In this document: positions 55,058-64,000 of the stretch, piece after piece
How the letters are laid out: each line of letters starts with the position of its first letter
Numbering within the stretch: the first letter of the stretch is position 1
Assembly (NCBI RefSeq): GCF_022712275.1
Contig: NZ_JALAGU010000047.1
Location: forward strand, 1 to 64,000
Direction: 5' to 3'
Origin: Corynebacterium sp.
GTDB taxonomy: Bacteria; Actinomycetota; Actinomycetes; Mycobacteriales; Mycobacteriaceae
DNA length: 64,000 nucleotides
Program-made: the position numbers and the translations under genes
The notes under the pieces: model-generated
Told to the model about the DNA's origin: nothing
What the model saw: the letters and a program-made list of their open reading frames with translations, nothing else
The model's database searches: none

Positions 55058-55866
55058 CAGCGTCGCCGCCAGAGGTACTCGCGGATGACATGTTCCTTGT
55101 CGAGGCCCTTGCCCTCGAACTTGGTGATGATCTGCCGGTCGGTGAGCACCGGGACCGTCTCGTCGCGATCATCCGGCCAGCCCAGGTACTCGAGGTCGTC
55201 CTCGGCGTTGACCAGTTCGTCGATCCATGCGGCGTAGTCGGCGTGGTCGGTGGCGACGTGCAGGATCCCGCCGGGCTTCAGTCGCGAGGCGATGAGGTGC
55301 AGCGTGCCGGTCTGGATTATCCGGCGCTTGTGATGGCGGGCCTTGGGCCACGGGTCCGGGAAGAACACGCGCACCCCGGCGAGGCTGCCGGGGGCGAACA
55401 TGCGCTGCAGGACCTCCACGCCGTCACCCTTGACCATGCGGACGTTGGTGATGTCGCCGCGGACGACCGAACCGAGCAGCTTCGCCAGCCCGGGGCGGTA
55501 GATCTCCACGGCGACGATGTTGTGGTCTGTCTCCAGCGGGGCCATTGCCGCGGTGGAGGTGCCGGTGCCGGAACCGATCTCGACGATCGTGTCGTGGCCG
55601 GTGCGGCCGAACCAGTCATCGAGGTCGATGACCTGGTCGTCGGCGGTGACTGGATTCTCGTCGAGGACGCGGCCGAGGTGGGGCCAGTTCTCGTCCCAGG
55701 TGTTCTCCTGGTTGTCGGTGAGGGTGCCGCGACGGAAGCTGAAACTACCCAGTCGCGGATAATCGCGACCGTCGTTAAACTCGGTCTGGAGCGGCCGACC
55801 GCGGTGGGCGGCTCGGGAGGAATCCGGTTCCTGCGGGGACTCCGGGGAATTTTCAGTAATAGACAT
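55057..55866 (-). CDS. trmB: tRNA (guanosine-46-N7)-methyltransferase
   Basis: A 269-residue SAM-dependent methyltransferase that makes m7G46 in the variable loop of tRNAs. Evidence: SAM-binding EIGSGTGTSTAAMAPLE, the post-I VAVEIYRPGLAKLL, and the family signature VRVFFPDPWPKARHHKRRI (F-P-D-P-W-x-K-x-R-H-x-K-R-R). It carries an N-terminal extension of about 45 polar residues, longer than in E. coli. ATG 55866 was chosen; ATG 55875 is also possible. It is divergent from the gene at 55971. Confidence 0.95.
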   Translation of the reverse strand: MSITENSPESPQEPDSSRAAHRGRPLQTEFNDGRDYPRLGSFSFRRGTLTDNQENTWDENWPHLGRVLDENPVTADDQVIDLDDWFGRTGHDTIVEIGSGTGTSTAAMAPLETDHNIVAVEIYRPGLAKLLGSVVRGDITNVRMVKGDGVEVLQRMFAPGSLAGVRVFFPDPWPKARHHKRRIIQTGTLHLIASRLKPGGILHVATDHADYAAWIDELVNAEDDLEYLGWPDDRDETVPVLTDRQIITKFEGKGLDKEHVIREYLWRRR

Positions 55867-55970
55867 CCCTGTCATTGTGGCAGAACCGCAGCGCAGGGGA
55901 AACAACGCCGGCTTTCTGGTCCGGCAGAATCAGACGATCCGGCGGGGACGCCGGTAAGGGGGAGGCACCA

Positions 55971-56936
55971 GTGAACTCTGTGAGTGCACCAGCGGTACCG
56001 ACAGTCGTGTCCGTCATCGGGCCGGAGCGTGACGAGGTGGTGGCCGTGGCCGCGGCCCTTCAGGAGAGGGTTCCCGGCCGACGGTTCGTCGTCGGTGCGG
56101 GACCGGACACCGCCGGTGGCGTCATCGCCGTGACAGCGGGTCGGAAAGACAACGACGGTGAGGACGGTAAGGACGCAGCGATCGTCCGTGCGGTCCGCGA
56201 CGCCATGGGTGGCTGTGTCGTCTACAGCGGGGGAGAACCGGCGTCACAGACTCCACTGTCGACCGAACCCGGCGTCACTGTCGTGCCCTGGGACGGTGAC
56301 GCGGCCGACCGGAGGAACATCGACCGGCTCGCCGAGGTGGTCATGGACCGTTGGATCGACGTACCCCGGTGGGTCTCCGACGCCCGACGGGCAGACGCCG
56401 ACCGCATCGACCGGGTACGGGTGGCCGTCCGTCTCACCGCTGAACGTCATGCGTCCGACCTGCTGGAGACCGACATGCCTGCGTCCGGGGACACCGCGAC
56501 GTCGGACGGTCGGGGACGGCTTGACGCGCTGTTCCGGGCCCGGCTGCGCTGCACCGTGCTGGAACACGGTGTGGAGTGGCCGCACCTGCCGGAGTCTCCG
56601 GCCCCGGCCGGGGTATCACCGGTGTCCGGTGGTGACCGGCAACGGGAACTGCTGGTCCTCGTGGCGTCCTGCGGTGCGGGCCTTGCCGCCGCCGTGGCGG
56701 TGGGTCGACTGGCGGGGCCGCTGGTCGGCGTCCTCGTGGGTGTGGTCGTCGCCGCGGCACTCGCCCTGGTGCGTCGGCGGATGCTCGCCGGGGCACGCCG
56801 GGAACGTGACCGGGCGGCGGGGGCGGCGCAGCTGCGTCGGCAGTGGGGTGCGGTGGCCACCGAGGTGGTCTCCCGGCTGCGGGTGCCGGCGGTGGCGGAC
56901 GCCGTGGTGGCTGAAACGACAGGGGCGAAGCGATGA
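55971..56936 (+). CDS. Putative membrane protein of unknown function (conserved beside pckG)
   Basis: A 321-residue protein. The first about 220 residues look soluble, beginning PTVVSVIGPERDEVVAVAAA with a P-loop-less nucleotide-binding-like start, and contain VVPWDGDAADRRNIDRLAEV. Two hydrophobic segments follow (LVLVASCGAGLAAAVAVGRL; LVGVLVGVVVAAALALVRRR), then an Arg-rich tail. No Walker A is visible, although the layout recalls corynebacterial proteins related to dynamin/GTPase neighbours. GTG 55971 follows GGGGGAGG. Its stop overlaps the next start (ATGA at 56933). Role unknown. Confidence 0.7.
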   Translation: MNSVSAPAVPTVVSVIGPERDEVVAVAAALQERVPGRRFVVGAGPDTAGGVIAVTAGRKDNDGEDGKDAAIVRAVRDAMGGCVVYSGGEPASQTPLSTEPGVTVVPWDGDAADRRNIDRLAEVVMDRWIDVPRWVSDARRADADRIDRVRVAVRLTAERHASDLLETDMPASGDTATSDGRGRLDALFRARLRCTVLEHGVEWPHLPESPAPAGVSPVSGGDRQRELLVLVASCGAGLAAAVAVGRLAGPLVGVLVGVVVAAALALVRRRMLAGARRERDRAAGAAQLRRQWGAVATEVVSRLRVPAVADAVVAETTGAKR

Positions 56937-57325
56937 GCGGCGACTGGTTCGATCTGGGCGGGCTCGACGGACTCGACGGGCTGGACGGTCTGGAGCCGGT
57001 GGATCCGGCGACGGACGGGCACCTGATCCTCGACATCGGCGACGTGAGTTACGGGCTGCCGGCGTCTCACGATCTGGGAGAGGACGCGGCGGAGGACGCC
57101 GTGACCCTCACCGACGACCGGGGCATGGCGGTCTGTTCCGACACCGACGGAGACGGACACGTCGACCGACTGTCTGTCGTGGGCTTTGACGGCTCCTGGT
57201 CGCACTGGGAGCGCGGCGGACAAGCCGGTGACACGGACGCTGAACCCCCCGTCACCCCCACCGGGCCCACGGATAACTGGACAACCGGTGGGTGGGAATG
57301 TGTGGAACGGGGGGAATGGGGTTAG
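56933..57325 (+). CDS. DUF6802-like small acidic protein
   Basis: A 130-residue acidic protein. The N-terminus has a small tandem repeat (LDGLDGLDGLEP). The core HLILDIGDVSYGLPASHDLG and DRGMAVCSDTDGDGHVDRLS contains a D-x-D-G-D-G-x-x-D loop that resembles a calcium-binding EF-hand-like motif, as in DUF6802 proteins. It is cotranslated with the upstream gene (ATGA overlap). The pckG -10 candidate, TTAGGCT at 57322-57328, overlaps its stop codon. Confidence 0.7.
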   Translation: MSGDWFDLGGLDGLDGLDGLEPVDPATDGHLILDIGDVSYGLPASHDLGEDAAEDAVTLTDDRGMAVCSDTDGDGHVDRLSVVGFDGSWSHWERGGQAGDTDAEPPVTPTGPTDNWTTGGWECVERGEWG

Positions 57326-57372
57326 GCTGGGGTGGTTAAGACGCGAACTCACCACCCTTGTCAGGAGAATTC

Positions 57373-59211
57373 ATGACCATCCCCGGGCTCGTCGGCCAGG
57401 CACCCACCACGAATCAGGAACTGCTGCAGTGGATCATCGACGCGGTAGCTCTTTTCGAGCCGGCGCAGGTCGTGTTCGTTGACGGCTCTGTGGAGGAACG
57501 CGACCGACTGTCCCAGGAGCTCGTCGACGCCGGCACTCTGATCAAGCTCAACGAAGAGAAGCGGCCGAACAGCTACCTCGCCCGCTCCAACCCGGCCGAT
57601 GTCGCCCGCGTGGAGTCCCGCACCTTCATCTGCTCCGAGAAGCAGGAGGGCGCCGGCCCGACCAACAACTGGGCGCCGCCGGCTGCGATGAAGGAGGAGA
57701 TGACCGAGCACTACAAGGGTGCGATGAAGGGCCGCACGATGTACGTCGTGCCGTTCTGCATGGGTCCCATCGACGACCCGCAGCCCAAGCTCGGCGTCCA
57801 GCTCACCGACTCCGCCTACGTGGTGCTGTCCATGGGTGTCATGACCCGCATGGGCCAGGCAGCCCTCGACAAGATCGACGCCACCGGTGAGTTCGTCCGC
57901 TGCCTCCACTCCGTCGGCGCCCCGCTGGAGCCCGGTCAGGAGGACGTCGCCTGGCCGTGCAACGACACCAAGTACATCACCCAGTTCCCGGACACCAAGG
58001 AGATCTGGTCCTTCGGCTCCGGCTACGGCGGAAACGCCATCCTGGCCAAGAAGTGCTTCGCGCTGCGCATCGCGTCCGTCATGGCGAAGGAAGAGGGCTG
58101 GCTCGCCGAGCACATGCTCATCCTCAAGCTGACCAGCCCGGAGGGCAAGGCCTACCACATCCTCGGCGCCTTCCCGTCCGCCTGCGGCAAGACCAACCTC
58201 GCCATGATCACCCCGACCATCCCGGGCTGGAAGGCCGAGGTCGTCGGTGACGACATCGCGTGGATGAAGTTCGGCGAGGACGGCCACCTCTACGCCGTGA
58301 ACCCGGAGAACGGCTTCTTCGGTGTCGCGCCGGGCACCAGCTACGGCTCCAACCCGATCGCCATGGAGACCATGGATGCCGGCAATACCCTGTTCACCAA
58401 CGTCGCACTGACCGACGACGGTGACGTCTGGTGGGAGGGCATGGGCGACGCCCCGGCCCACCTCATCGACTGGAAGGGCAACGACTGGACCCCGGAATCC
58501 AACGAGAAGGCCGCCCACCCGAACTCGCGCTACTGCGTGCCGATCGCCCAGTGCCCGTCCGCCGCCCCCGAGTTCAACGACTGGAAGGGCGTCAAGGTCG
58601 ACGCGATCCTCTTCGGTGGTCGCCGTGCGGATACCGTCCCGCTGGTCACCCAGACCCATGACTGGAACCACGCCACCATGGTCGGTGCGCTGCTGGCCTC
58701 CGGTCAGACCGCCGCCCAGGAGGGTGTCGTCGGTACTCTGCGCCACGACCCGATGGCGATGCTGCCCTTCATCGGCTACAACGCCGGCGAGTACCTCGCC
58801 CACTGGATCGAGATGGGCAGGAAGGGCGGCGACAAGATGCCGGATGTTTTCCTGGTCAACTGGTTCCGTCGTGGCGAGGACGGCCGTTTCCTGTGGCCGG
58901 GTTTCGGCGAGAACTCCCGCGTCCTCAAGTGGATCGTCGACCGTATCGAGGGTCGCGTCGGTGCCGATGAGACCATCGTCGGGGACACCGCCCGCTACGA
59001 GGACCTGGACCTCGAGGGCGTCACCGAGCCGGAGGCCGACATCCGCGAGGCGCTCACCGCGCCGGCGTCCCAGTGGGCCAACGACATCGAGGACAACGCC
59101 GAGTACCTCAATTTCCTCGGCCCGAAGGTCCCGCAGGAGATCCTCGACCAGTTCGACGCACTGAAGCGGCGCGTCGAGGAGGCCGTCGCCGCTGAGAAGG
59201 CCGGCGTCTAA
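57373..59211 (+). CDS. pckG: Phosphoenolpyruvate carboxykinase (GTP)
   Basis: A 612-residue GTP-dependent PEP carboxykinase, converting oxaloacetate to PEP for gluconeogenesis. Evidence: the P-loop FPSACGKTNLAM with the reactive Cys271, the NNWAPPAAMKEEM stretch, MYVVPFCMGP, the guanine-binding NWFRRGEDGRFLWPGFGEN (N-W-F-R and W-P-G-x-G-x-N), and IDWKGNDWTP. Length fits the GTP family. ATG 57373 follows AGGAGAA. A weak hairpin (GGGTGGT 57330-57336 with ACCACCC 57351-57357) sits just before the ribosome-binding site. Confidence 0.97.
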   Translation: MTIPGLVGQAPTTNQELLQWIIDAVALFEPAQVVFVDGSVEERDRLSQELVDAGTLIKLNEEKRPNSYLARSNPADVARVESRTFICSEKQEGAGPTNNWAPPAAMKEEMTEHYKGAMKGRTMYVVPFCMGPIDDPQPKLGVQLTDSAYVVLSMGVMTRMGQAALDKIDATGEFVRCLHSVGAPLEPGQEDVAWPCNDTKYITQFPDTKEIWSFGSGYGGNAILAKKCFALRIASVMAKEEGWLAEHMLILKLTSPEGKAYHILGAFPSACGKTNLAMITPTIPGWKAEVVGDDIAWMKFGEDGHLYAVNPENGFFGVAPGTSYGSNPIAMETMDAGNTLFTNVALTDDGDVWWEGMGDAPAHLIDWKGNDWTPESNEKAAHPNSRYCVPIAQCPSAAPEFNDWKGVKVDAILFGGRRADTVPLVTQTHDWNHATMVGALLASGQTAAQEGVVGTLRHDPMAMLPFIGYNAGEYLAHWIEMGRKGGDKMPDVFLVNWFRRGEDGRFLWPGFGENSRVLKWIVDRIEGRVGADETIVGDTARYEDLDLEGVTEPEADIREALTAPASQWANDIEDNAEYLNFLGPKVPQEILDQFDALKRRVEEAVAAEKAGV

Positions 59212-59235
59212 GGGTTCTCTCTCCCCCCTTCCAGA

Positions 59236-59295
59236 AATCCTCACCTCCTGAGGTACGCTCCCGGGCTTTCGTGCGTACCTCAGCCGGTGAGGATT
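59236..59295 (+). terminator. Nested hairpin terminator after pckG
   Basis: Outer arms AATCCTCACC (59236-59245) and GGTGAGGATT (59286-59295), inner arms TGAGGTACGC (59249-59258) and GCGTACCTCA (59273-59282), all perfect, followed by CTTCC. It begins 25 bp after the stop. Confidence 0.85.
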
Positions 59296-59350
59296 CTTCC
59301 GCGTCCGAGGCGGGGTCAGGAGGCGGGGCCGCGACGTAGGGTGGAACGCG

Positions 59351-60430
59351 ATGGTCCACTCCCATGATTCCTGCGCCCCTGACCTCGCCCGCGACCTCGC
59401 AGTCACTGGCGCGGTCGATTTCCGTGCTGCCTCCGCCGCTGACATCGCCACGACTGCTCCGGACGCGGAGCCCCTGACAGCTCCGCAGCGGGTGTCGCCG
59501 GTCGTCGCGATCACACCGCTGAGTCTGCCCACCGAGGTCATCGCCCGGTCGGCACAGGTCCCGGTGGTTGTCATCCTCGGCTCTCCGGTAGACCCGGAAA
59601 TGTCGGCACTGCGCCGGGAACTCACCGGGGCGGCATCCTCCGCGGGACTGCGGTGGATCCTGGCGGTGGCGGATACTGACCGGTTCCCCCGGCTCGTGGC
59701 GGCGTTCCGGCCGGTGTCGATGCCGACCGTCGAGGTCGTCGCCGACGGCACCGGTATTGCAGCCTGGACTCCGGAGGACGGTCTGGGGGAGAACGGCGTG
59801 GACTGCGCTGACTGGGTGTCGACGGTGGTGGGGCGCGTCGCACACCGGCTGGCAGGACTGCCGCCGGACACTCTGGTCGATGATGCCGAGGCGGCTGATG
59901 TGCGAGGGAAACCGGGCAACGGCCCGGATGCCGCGGATTCTGTGGCGCTCACCTCCGATCCCCGGCTGCGCCAGGCGGCGGATCTGGTCGGCAGTGGTGA
60001 CCCGGAGGGTGCGGTCGCGCTCTACGAGACGCTGCTGGCGGAGTACCCAGACCTGGCGTCGCAACAGGTGCTGCAGCAGGCGCGGGTGGCAGTGGGTGTG
60101 CTGGTACGGACGAAGGAACTGGACCATCGGGCGGTCTACACCACGCTCGCCGGAGCACAGCGGCTTCTCGACGCAGGAGACGCCGTCACAGGGACTGCCT
60201 CGATGACACTCGATGATCTGCTGCGTACCGCTGATGTCCTTGTCCTCGATGACAGGCCGGTTGATGCGGTCGACCTGCTGTCAGGAGCCTTGTCCAACTC
60301 AGCGGCAGGGCGACCGGCGGCGGAGTGCGAGCAACTCCGTGTCCGTGTCCTTGACGTCATCCGGCTCCTGGAGCCGGGCGCGTCGGCGGCGGAACGGGCC
60401 CGACGGAGGTTGGCGTCCGCCCTGTTCTGA
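59351..60430 (+). CDS. Thioredoxin-fold/TPR protein (YbbN/CnoX-like)
   Basis: A 359-residue protein. Residues about 45-170 look like a thioredoxin fold (VPVVVILGSPVDPEMSALRR; GLRWILAVADTDRFPRLVAA; FRPVSMPTVEVVADG with the cis-Pro), but the CxxC is missing: the site reads SPVDPE. The second half (about 200-350) is helical, with TPR-like pairs (RQAADLVGSGDPEGAVALYE; DRPVDAVDLLSGALSNSAAG). This is the layout of CnoX/YbbN co-chaperones. It follows pckG after a terminator and faces the COG0523 gene. Function is inferred from the fold only. Confidence 0.8.
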   Translation: MVHSHDSCAPDLARDLAVTGAVDFRAASAADIATTAPDAEPLTAPQRVSPVVAITPLSLPTEVIARSAQVPVVVILGSPVDPEMSALRRELTGAASSAGLRWILAVADTDRFPRLVAAFRPVSMPTVEVVADGTGIAAWTPEDGLGENGVDCADWVSTVVGRVAHRLAGLPPDTLVDDAEAADVRGKPGNGPDAADSVALTSDPRLRQAADLVGSGDPEGAVALYETLLAEYPDLASQQVLQQARVAVGVLVRTKELDHRAVYTTLAGAQRLLDAGDAVTGTASMTLDDLLRTADVLVLDDRPVDAVDLLSGALSNSAAGRPAAECEQLRVRVLDVIRLLEPGASAAERARRRLASALF

Positions 60431-60520
60431 GAGGTGGCTGACGGGACGCCTGGTCAGGTGATGTCTGTCGGTGCCGCTACATGTCACGGGGCGATTCAGC
60501 TCGGGCCACCCTCGAGCGGT

Positions 60521-61600
<1,080 letters not shown>

Positions 61601-61638
61601 GGAGGGGGCCTTTCGGTGGACGGTGCTTCGACCCCACC

Positions 61639-61661
61639 TTACTGATAATGATTTCCAGTAA
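61639..61661 (-). promoter_or_regulatory. Zur box
   Basis: A palindrome with outer arms TTACTG (61639-61644) and CAGTAA (61656-61661) around ATAATGATTTC. It contains TGATAATGATTTCCA, close to the Zur consensus TGAAAATNATTTTCA. It lies about 40 bp before the COG0523 start and would repress it when zinc is ample. Confidence 0.75.
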
Positions 61662-61689
61662 CGGTGGGTGGGTGTCTCCCACGTTCCTC

Positions 61690-62171
61690 GGCCCACTCTC
61701 ACCAGGCGTAGGACTGTGGGGCAGTGCCCGGGCCGGGCCAGATCCGGTCGAGTTCTGCCGGCGTCGGGGCGTCCGGCGGGCACACCCCATCGCCAGTGGC
61801 GACCACGGGATCAGCCCGATCCGGAAGTGCTCCAGGGCGGGGATGAGCTCCTGCTCGATCACCCGGGCGCGACCGGTCAGGTGGGAGTCGGTCACGTCCC
61901 ACCCGGCGAAGCTCGAGGATCCGACGTAGCTGATCTTGCCGGACGCGATGATCTCCTCCGAGGTTCCGTAATCCTGGGCCATGTCCGGACTCTGCGGGCC
62001 ACCGTAGACATCGGCGGACCCGATGAAGCTCACCCCGAGGTCGACGGCGGGGTCGAGAATCCTGTGGGCGTCCGCTTCCGGGGTGGCGTCCCCGGAGTTC
62101 ATGGTGCCCGGTCCGATCCTGCTGACCAGCAGGCCGGAGCGTCCGAGGTGTGCGTAGTCCATGGTGTTCAT
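61690..62171 (-). pseudogene. Aldo/keto reductase remnant
   Basis: ATG 62171 begins MNTMDYAHLGRSGLLVSRIG and continues to FIGSADVYGGPQSPDMAQDY, the typical N-terminus of an aldo/keto reductase (Asp and Tyr of the active site in D-x-Y). After GTSEEI the frame jumps to ASGKISYVGSSSFAGW, so about 80 residues with the catalytic Lys and His are missing. It continues to LIPALEHFRIGLIPWSPLAMG and is lost soon after. A large internal deletion and a cut C-terminus make it non-functional. It is divergent from the XRE regulator, which may once have controlled it. Confidence 0.75.
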
Positions 62172-62275
62172 TCCCCTACCTGCGACGTTATCCGCGGTAT
62201 CCGGCCTCAACCAGGTACTGACAGGGCATTGTCCGGGTCTGCCGGAGGCCTGTGCCACGCCCTACGCTGGGTGTC

Positions 62276-63184
62276 ATGGACAGCAGGAAGAACGCGCGGG
62301 CGGCGCAGGCCGAGGTACGGGAGTTCCTCACCACCCGCCGGGCCCGCATCACCCCGGACGCCGCGGGTCTGCCGGCCACCGGTAACCGTAGGGTGCCTGG
62401 TCTTCGCCGCAGTGAGGTCGCGCACCTCGCCGGGATCAGTGTGGACTACTACGCGAAACTGGAACGGGGACAGATCGCCGGGGCATCCGCCGGAGTTCTG
62501 GAGGCACTCGCCCGTGCCCTGCAGCTCAGCGAGGCAGAACACCGGCACCTCTACGACCTCGCCAGTGCCGCCGACGGTGTCCCGACCTCGGCGCGTGGAC
62601 GGTCACGCTCCACCCGTCCGCACCAGGTCAGGGCATCCCTGGAGCGGGTGGTGGACGCCATCACCGGGGCTGTAGCCTTCGTCCGCGACGAGATGCAGGA
62701 TATTGTCGCGGTCAACGATCTGGGCCGGGAGTTCTACCGTCCCGTGCTCGGGGAGAAGGACGCATCCGGGGCGCAGTCCGGTCGCGCGAACCTCGCCCGC
62801 TTCCAGTTCCTCGACCCGGCGTCCCGCGAGTTCTACCCGGACTGGAACACCATGGCCCGGATGTGCGTCGGTGTGATGCACGCCGAGGTCGGACGCAATC
62901 CCGGGCACCGTGGGTTACAGGATCTCGTCGGAGAGCTGTCCACGCTGAGCGCCGACTTCGCTGAACTGTGGGCCGCGCATGACGTGAGGATCCACGGGGC
63001 CGGGACGAAACGGTTCCACCACCCGGAGGTCGGTGAGCTCACTCTCGCCTTCGAGGAACTGCAGGTCACTGCAGATGACGGACTGGCACTCTACGTCTAC
63101 TCCGCGGAACCGGGGTCAGCGTCCGAGGAGAAACTGCGACTGCTCGCCTCACTGGCGGCCACTACCGACATTCACCCCTCGTAG
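62276..63184 (+). CDS. XRE-family regulator with MmyB-like ligand domain
   Basis: A 302-residue transcription factor. The helix-turn-helix (LRRSEVAHLAGISVDYYAKL, then ERGQIAGASAGVLEALARAL) spans about 40-95. The C-terminal MmyB-like ligand-binding domain contains FVRDEMQDIVAVNDLGREFY, DWNTMARMCVGVMHAEVGRN and LGELTLAFEEL-like strands (VGELTLAFEELQV). Members often sit next to an oxidoreductase they control. Here it diverges from an aldo/keto reductase remnant and precedes a carboxymuconolactone decarboxylase-like gene and an intact aldo/keto reductase. ATG 62276 is preferred. Confidence 0.92.
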   Translation: MDSRKNARAAQAEVREFLTTRRARITPDAAGLPATGNRRVPGLRRSEVAHLAGISVDYYAKLERGQIAGASAGVLEALARALQLSEAEHRHLYDLASAADGVPTSARGRSRSTRPHQVRASLERVVDAITGAVAFVRDEMQDIVAVNDLGREFYRPVLGEKDASGAQSGRANLARFQFLDPASREFYPDWNTMARMCVGVMHAEVGRNPGHRGLQDLVGELSTLSADFAELWAAHDVRIHGAGTKRFHHPEVGELTLAFEELQVTADDGLALYVYSAEPGSASEEKLRLLASLAATTDIHPS

Positions 63185-63495
63185 GCCTCCTTCGCCGCCC
63201 GGAACGCGGCCCATGCCTTCGGCCACCCGACGTAGAAGGCGGCATGGGTGAGGACCTCGGTCATTTCCTCTGCGGTGACGCCGTTCTTCTTCGCCATCTC
63301 GATGTGGAATCCGAGCGAGCTGTCGATGATGCCGGACGCCATCAGCGCGGTGACGGTGACGATGCTGCGGTCGCGGGCCGGAAGCTTGTCCTCGCGGCTC
63401 CACACCTCACCGAAGAGGACGTCGTCGTTGAGTTCGGCGAACTTCGGGGCGAATTCCCCGAGGGAGTCCCGGCCGGCTGTCACTTTCTCCATCAT
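63172..63495 (-). CDS. Carboxymuconolactone decarboxylase family protein
   Basis: A 107-residue CMD/AhpD-like protein. The segment DDVLFGEVWSREDKLPARDR and SIVTVTALMASGIIDSSLGF, then HIEMAKKNGVTAEEMTEVLT, is the CMD fold; the Cys-x-x-Cys of AhpD is absent. Substrate unknown. It probably forms an operon with the downstream-on-minus-strand aldo/keto reductase; the stop lies inside the tail of the XRE gene on the other strand (12-bp overlap). Confidence 0.85.
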   Translation of the reverse strand: MMEKVTAGRDSLGEFAPKFAELNDDVLFGEVWSREDKLPARDRSIVTVTALMASGIIDSSLGFHIEMAKKNGVTAEEMTEVLTHAAFYVGWPKAWAAFRAAKEAYEG

Positions 63496-63520
63496 TCCTC
63501 CTTCCTGACGGTGGGGTTGT

Positions 63521-64000
63521 TCACTTCCCGTTGTACACCGGGAAGGCCGAGGAATCGCCGTAGTCCCGAGCGTCCAGGGTGCGCAGGGCGTCCATGTCGG
63601 CGTCCTCGATCATGAAGTCGACCTCGGCGTTGGAGCGCATATGGCCCGGGTTCGCGGTCTTGGGCAGGGAGACGGTGCCGAGCTGCAGCGTGTAGCGGAT
63701 GCACAGTTGTGGCACGCTGACTCCGTACTTCGCCGCGAGATTCTTGACCTGCGGGTTGTCGAGGATCTCGCCGTGGGCGATCGGGGAGTAGGCCTCCACC
63801 ACGATGCGCTTGTCCCGGCAGTAGTCGATGAGGCCGGCCGGTGTGTTGCCGGCGTGGACGAGGATCTGGTTGACGTGCGGGGTGATCTCGGCATTGTCGA
63901 TGATGTTGTCGAGATCGCGCTCCAGGAAGTTGGAGACGCCGATGGCCTTCACCTTCCCGGCGTGGAACGCCTCCTCGAGTGCCCGCCAGGCGGCGAGATT
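63521..64000 (-). CDS. Aldo/keto reductase, partial (start beyond the window)
   Basis: The C-terminal about 160 residues of an aldo/keto reductase. Visible: AWRALEEAFHAGKVKAIGVS (reading in from the window end), NQILVHAGNTPAGLIDYCRD, IVVEAYSPIAHGEI, and the NADP-binding LGTVSLPKTANPGHMRSNAE (the usual loop P-K-x(3-5)-R). It ends DYGDSSAFPVYNGK. The intact family member in the same neighbourhood as the remnant at 61690 suggests an old duplication or replacement. It follows the CMD-like gene on the same strand, 26 bp apart in the opposite reading order. Confidence 0.85.
   Translation of the reverse strand, partial: NLAAWRALEEAFHAGKVKAIGVSNFLERDLDNIIDNAEITPHVNQILVHAGNTPAGLIDYCRDKRIVVEAYSPIAHGEILDNPQVKNLAAKYGVSVPQLCIRYTLQLGTVSLPKTANPGHMRSNAEVDFMIEDADMDALRTLDARDYGDSSAFPVYNGK

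Noticed and set aside
57361..59952. 863-residue open frame antisense to pckG
   Set aside because: It is antisense to a confidently identified PEP carboxykinase.

Overview
The window is chromosomal DNA from a GC-rich mycolic-acid bacterium, almost certainly a Corynebacterium. The evidence is a mycolate/arabinogalactan envelope locus in corynebacterial order (Glf, GlfT2, the two DPPR/decaprenyl-phosphoribose enzymes, several antigen-85-type mycolyltransferases, AhfA/Rv3802c-like lipase, FadD32, Pks13, AccD4, MmpL), DtxR-type iron boxes, and a GTP-dependent PEP carboxykinase. The coding bias resembles high-GC species such as the C. variabile group, but the species cannot be fixed from sequence alone. 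No rRNA, tRNA, CRISPR array, transposase or phage gene was recognised. Layout: 1-2.6 kb holds a YbjN protein and a frameshifted AlbA_2/HATPase regulator (COG2865-like). 2.7-7.8 kb holds a quinone oxidoreductase, glf, an EF-Tu-domain-2-like mini protein, a VOC protein and a long-chain acyl-CoA ligase. 7.8-22.9 kb is an iron/siderophore block: a two-subunit ABC exporter-fold transporter, three intact siderophore-binding lipoproteins, a siderophore-interacting flavoprotein with an overlapping AraC regulator, two FecCD permeases and their ATPase. Interspersed are decayed remains of a fourth binding protein, two AraC regulators and a small lipoprotein. No siderophore synthesis genes are present, so uptake of siderophores made elsewhere or by others is likely. 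23.2-45 kb is the envelope core: glfT2, PAP2 phosphatase, ubiA-type DPPR synthase, a compact mycolyltransferase, a hemolysin-III-like protein, a PS1/Cop1-type mycolyltransferase with LGFP repeats, a DUF732-like lipoprotein, a mycolyltransferase fossil, a 938-residue mycolyltransferase, the AhfA-like lipase, fadD32, pks13 and accD4. These genes build galactan, make the arabinose donor, condense mycolic acids and attach them to the wall. 45-57 kb holds a secreted acidic protein, a DUF6230/DUF6114 pair, an MFS exporter with a divergent LysR regulator, DUF3054, a YbhN-like membrane protein, an MmpL transporter, a NYN protein, TrmB and two small proteins of unknown role. 57-64 kb holds pckG, a thioredoxin-fold/TPR protein, a Zur-boxed COG0523 GTPase, an aldo/keto reductase fossil, an XRE/MmyB regulator, a carboxymuconolactone decarboxylase-like protein and an aldo/keto reductase cut by the window end. 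The most noteworthy points are: the iron block lying between glf and glfT2, which are neighbours in related genomes; absence of aftB from its usual place after ubiA; an extra giant mycolyltransferase beside a mycolyltransferase fossil; an ABC pair whose ATP-site defects are complementary; and the DUF6230-DUF6114 module with an unusual extracellular extension.
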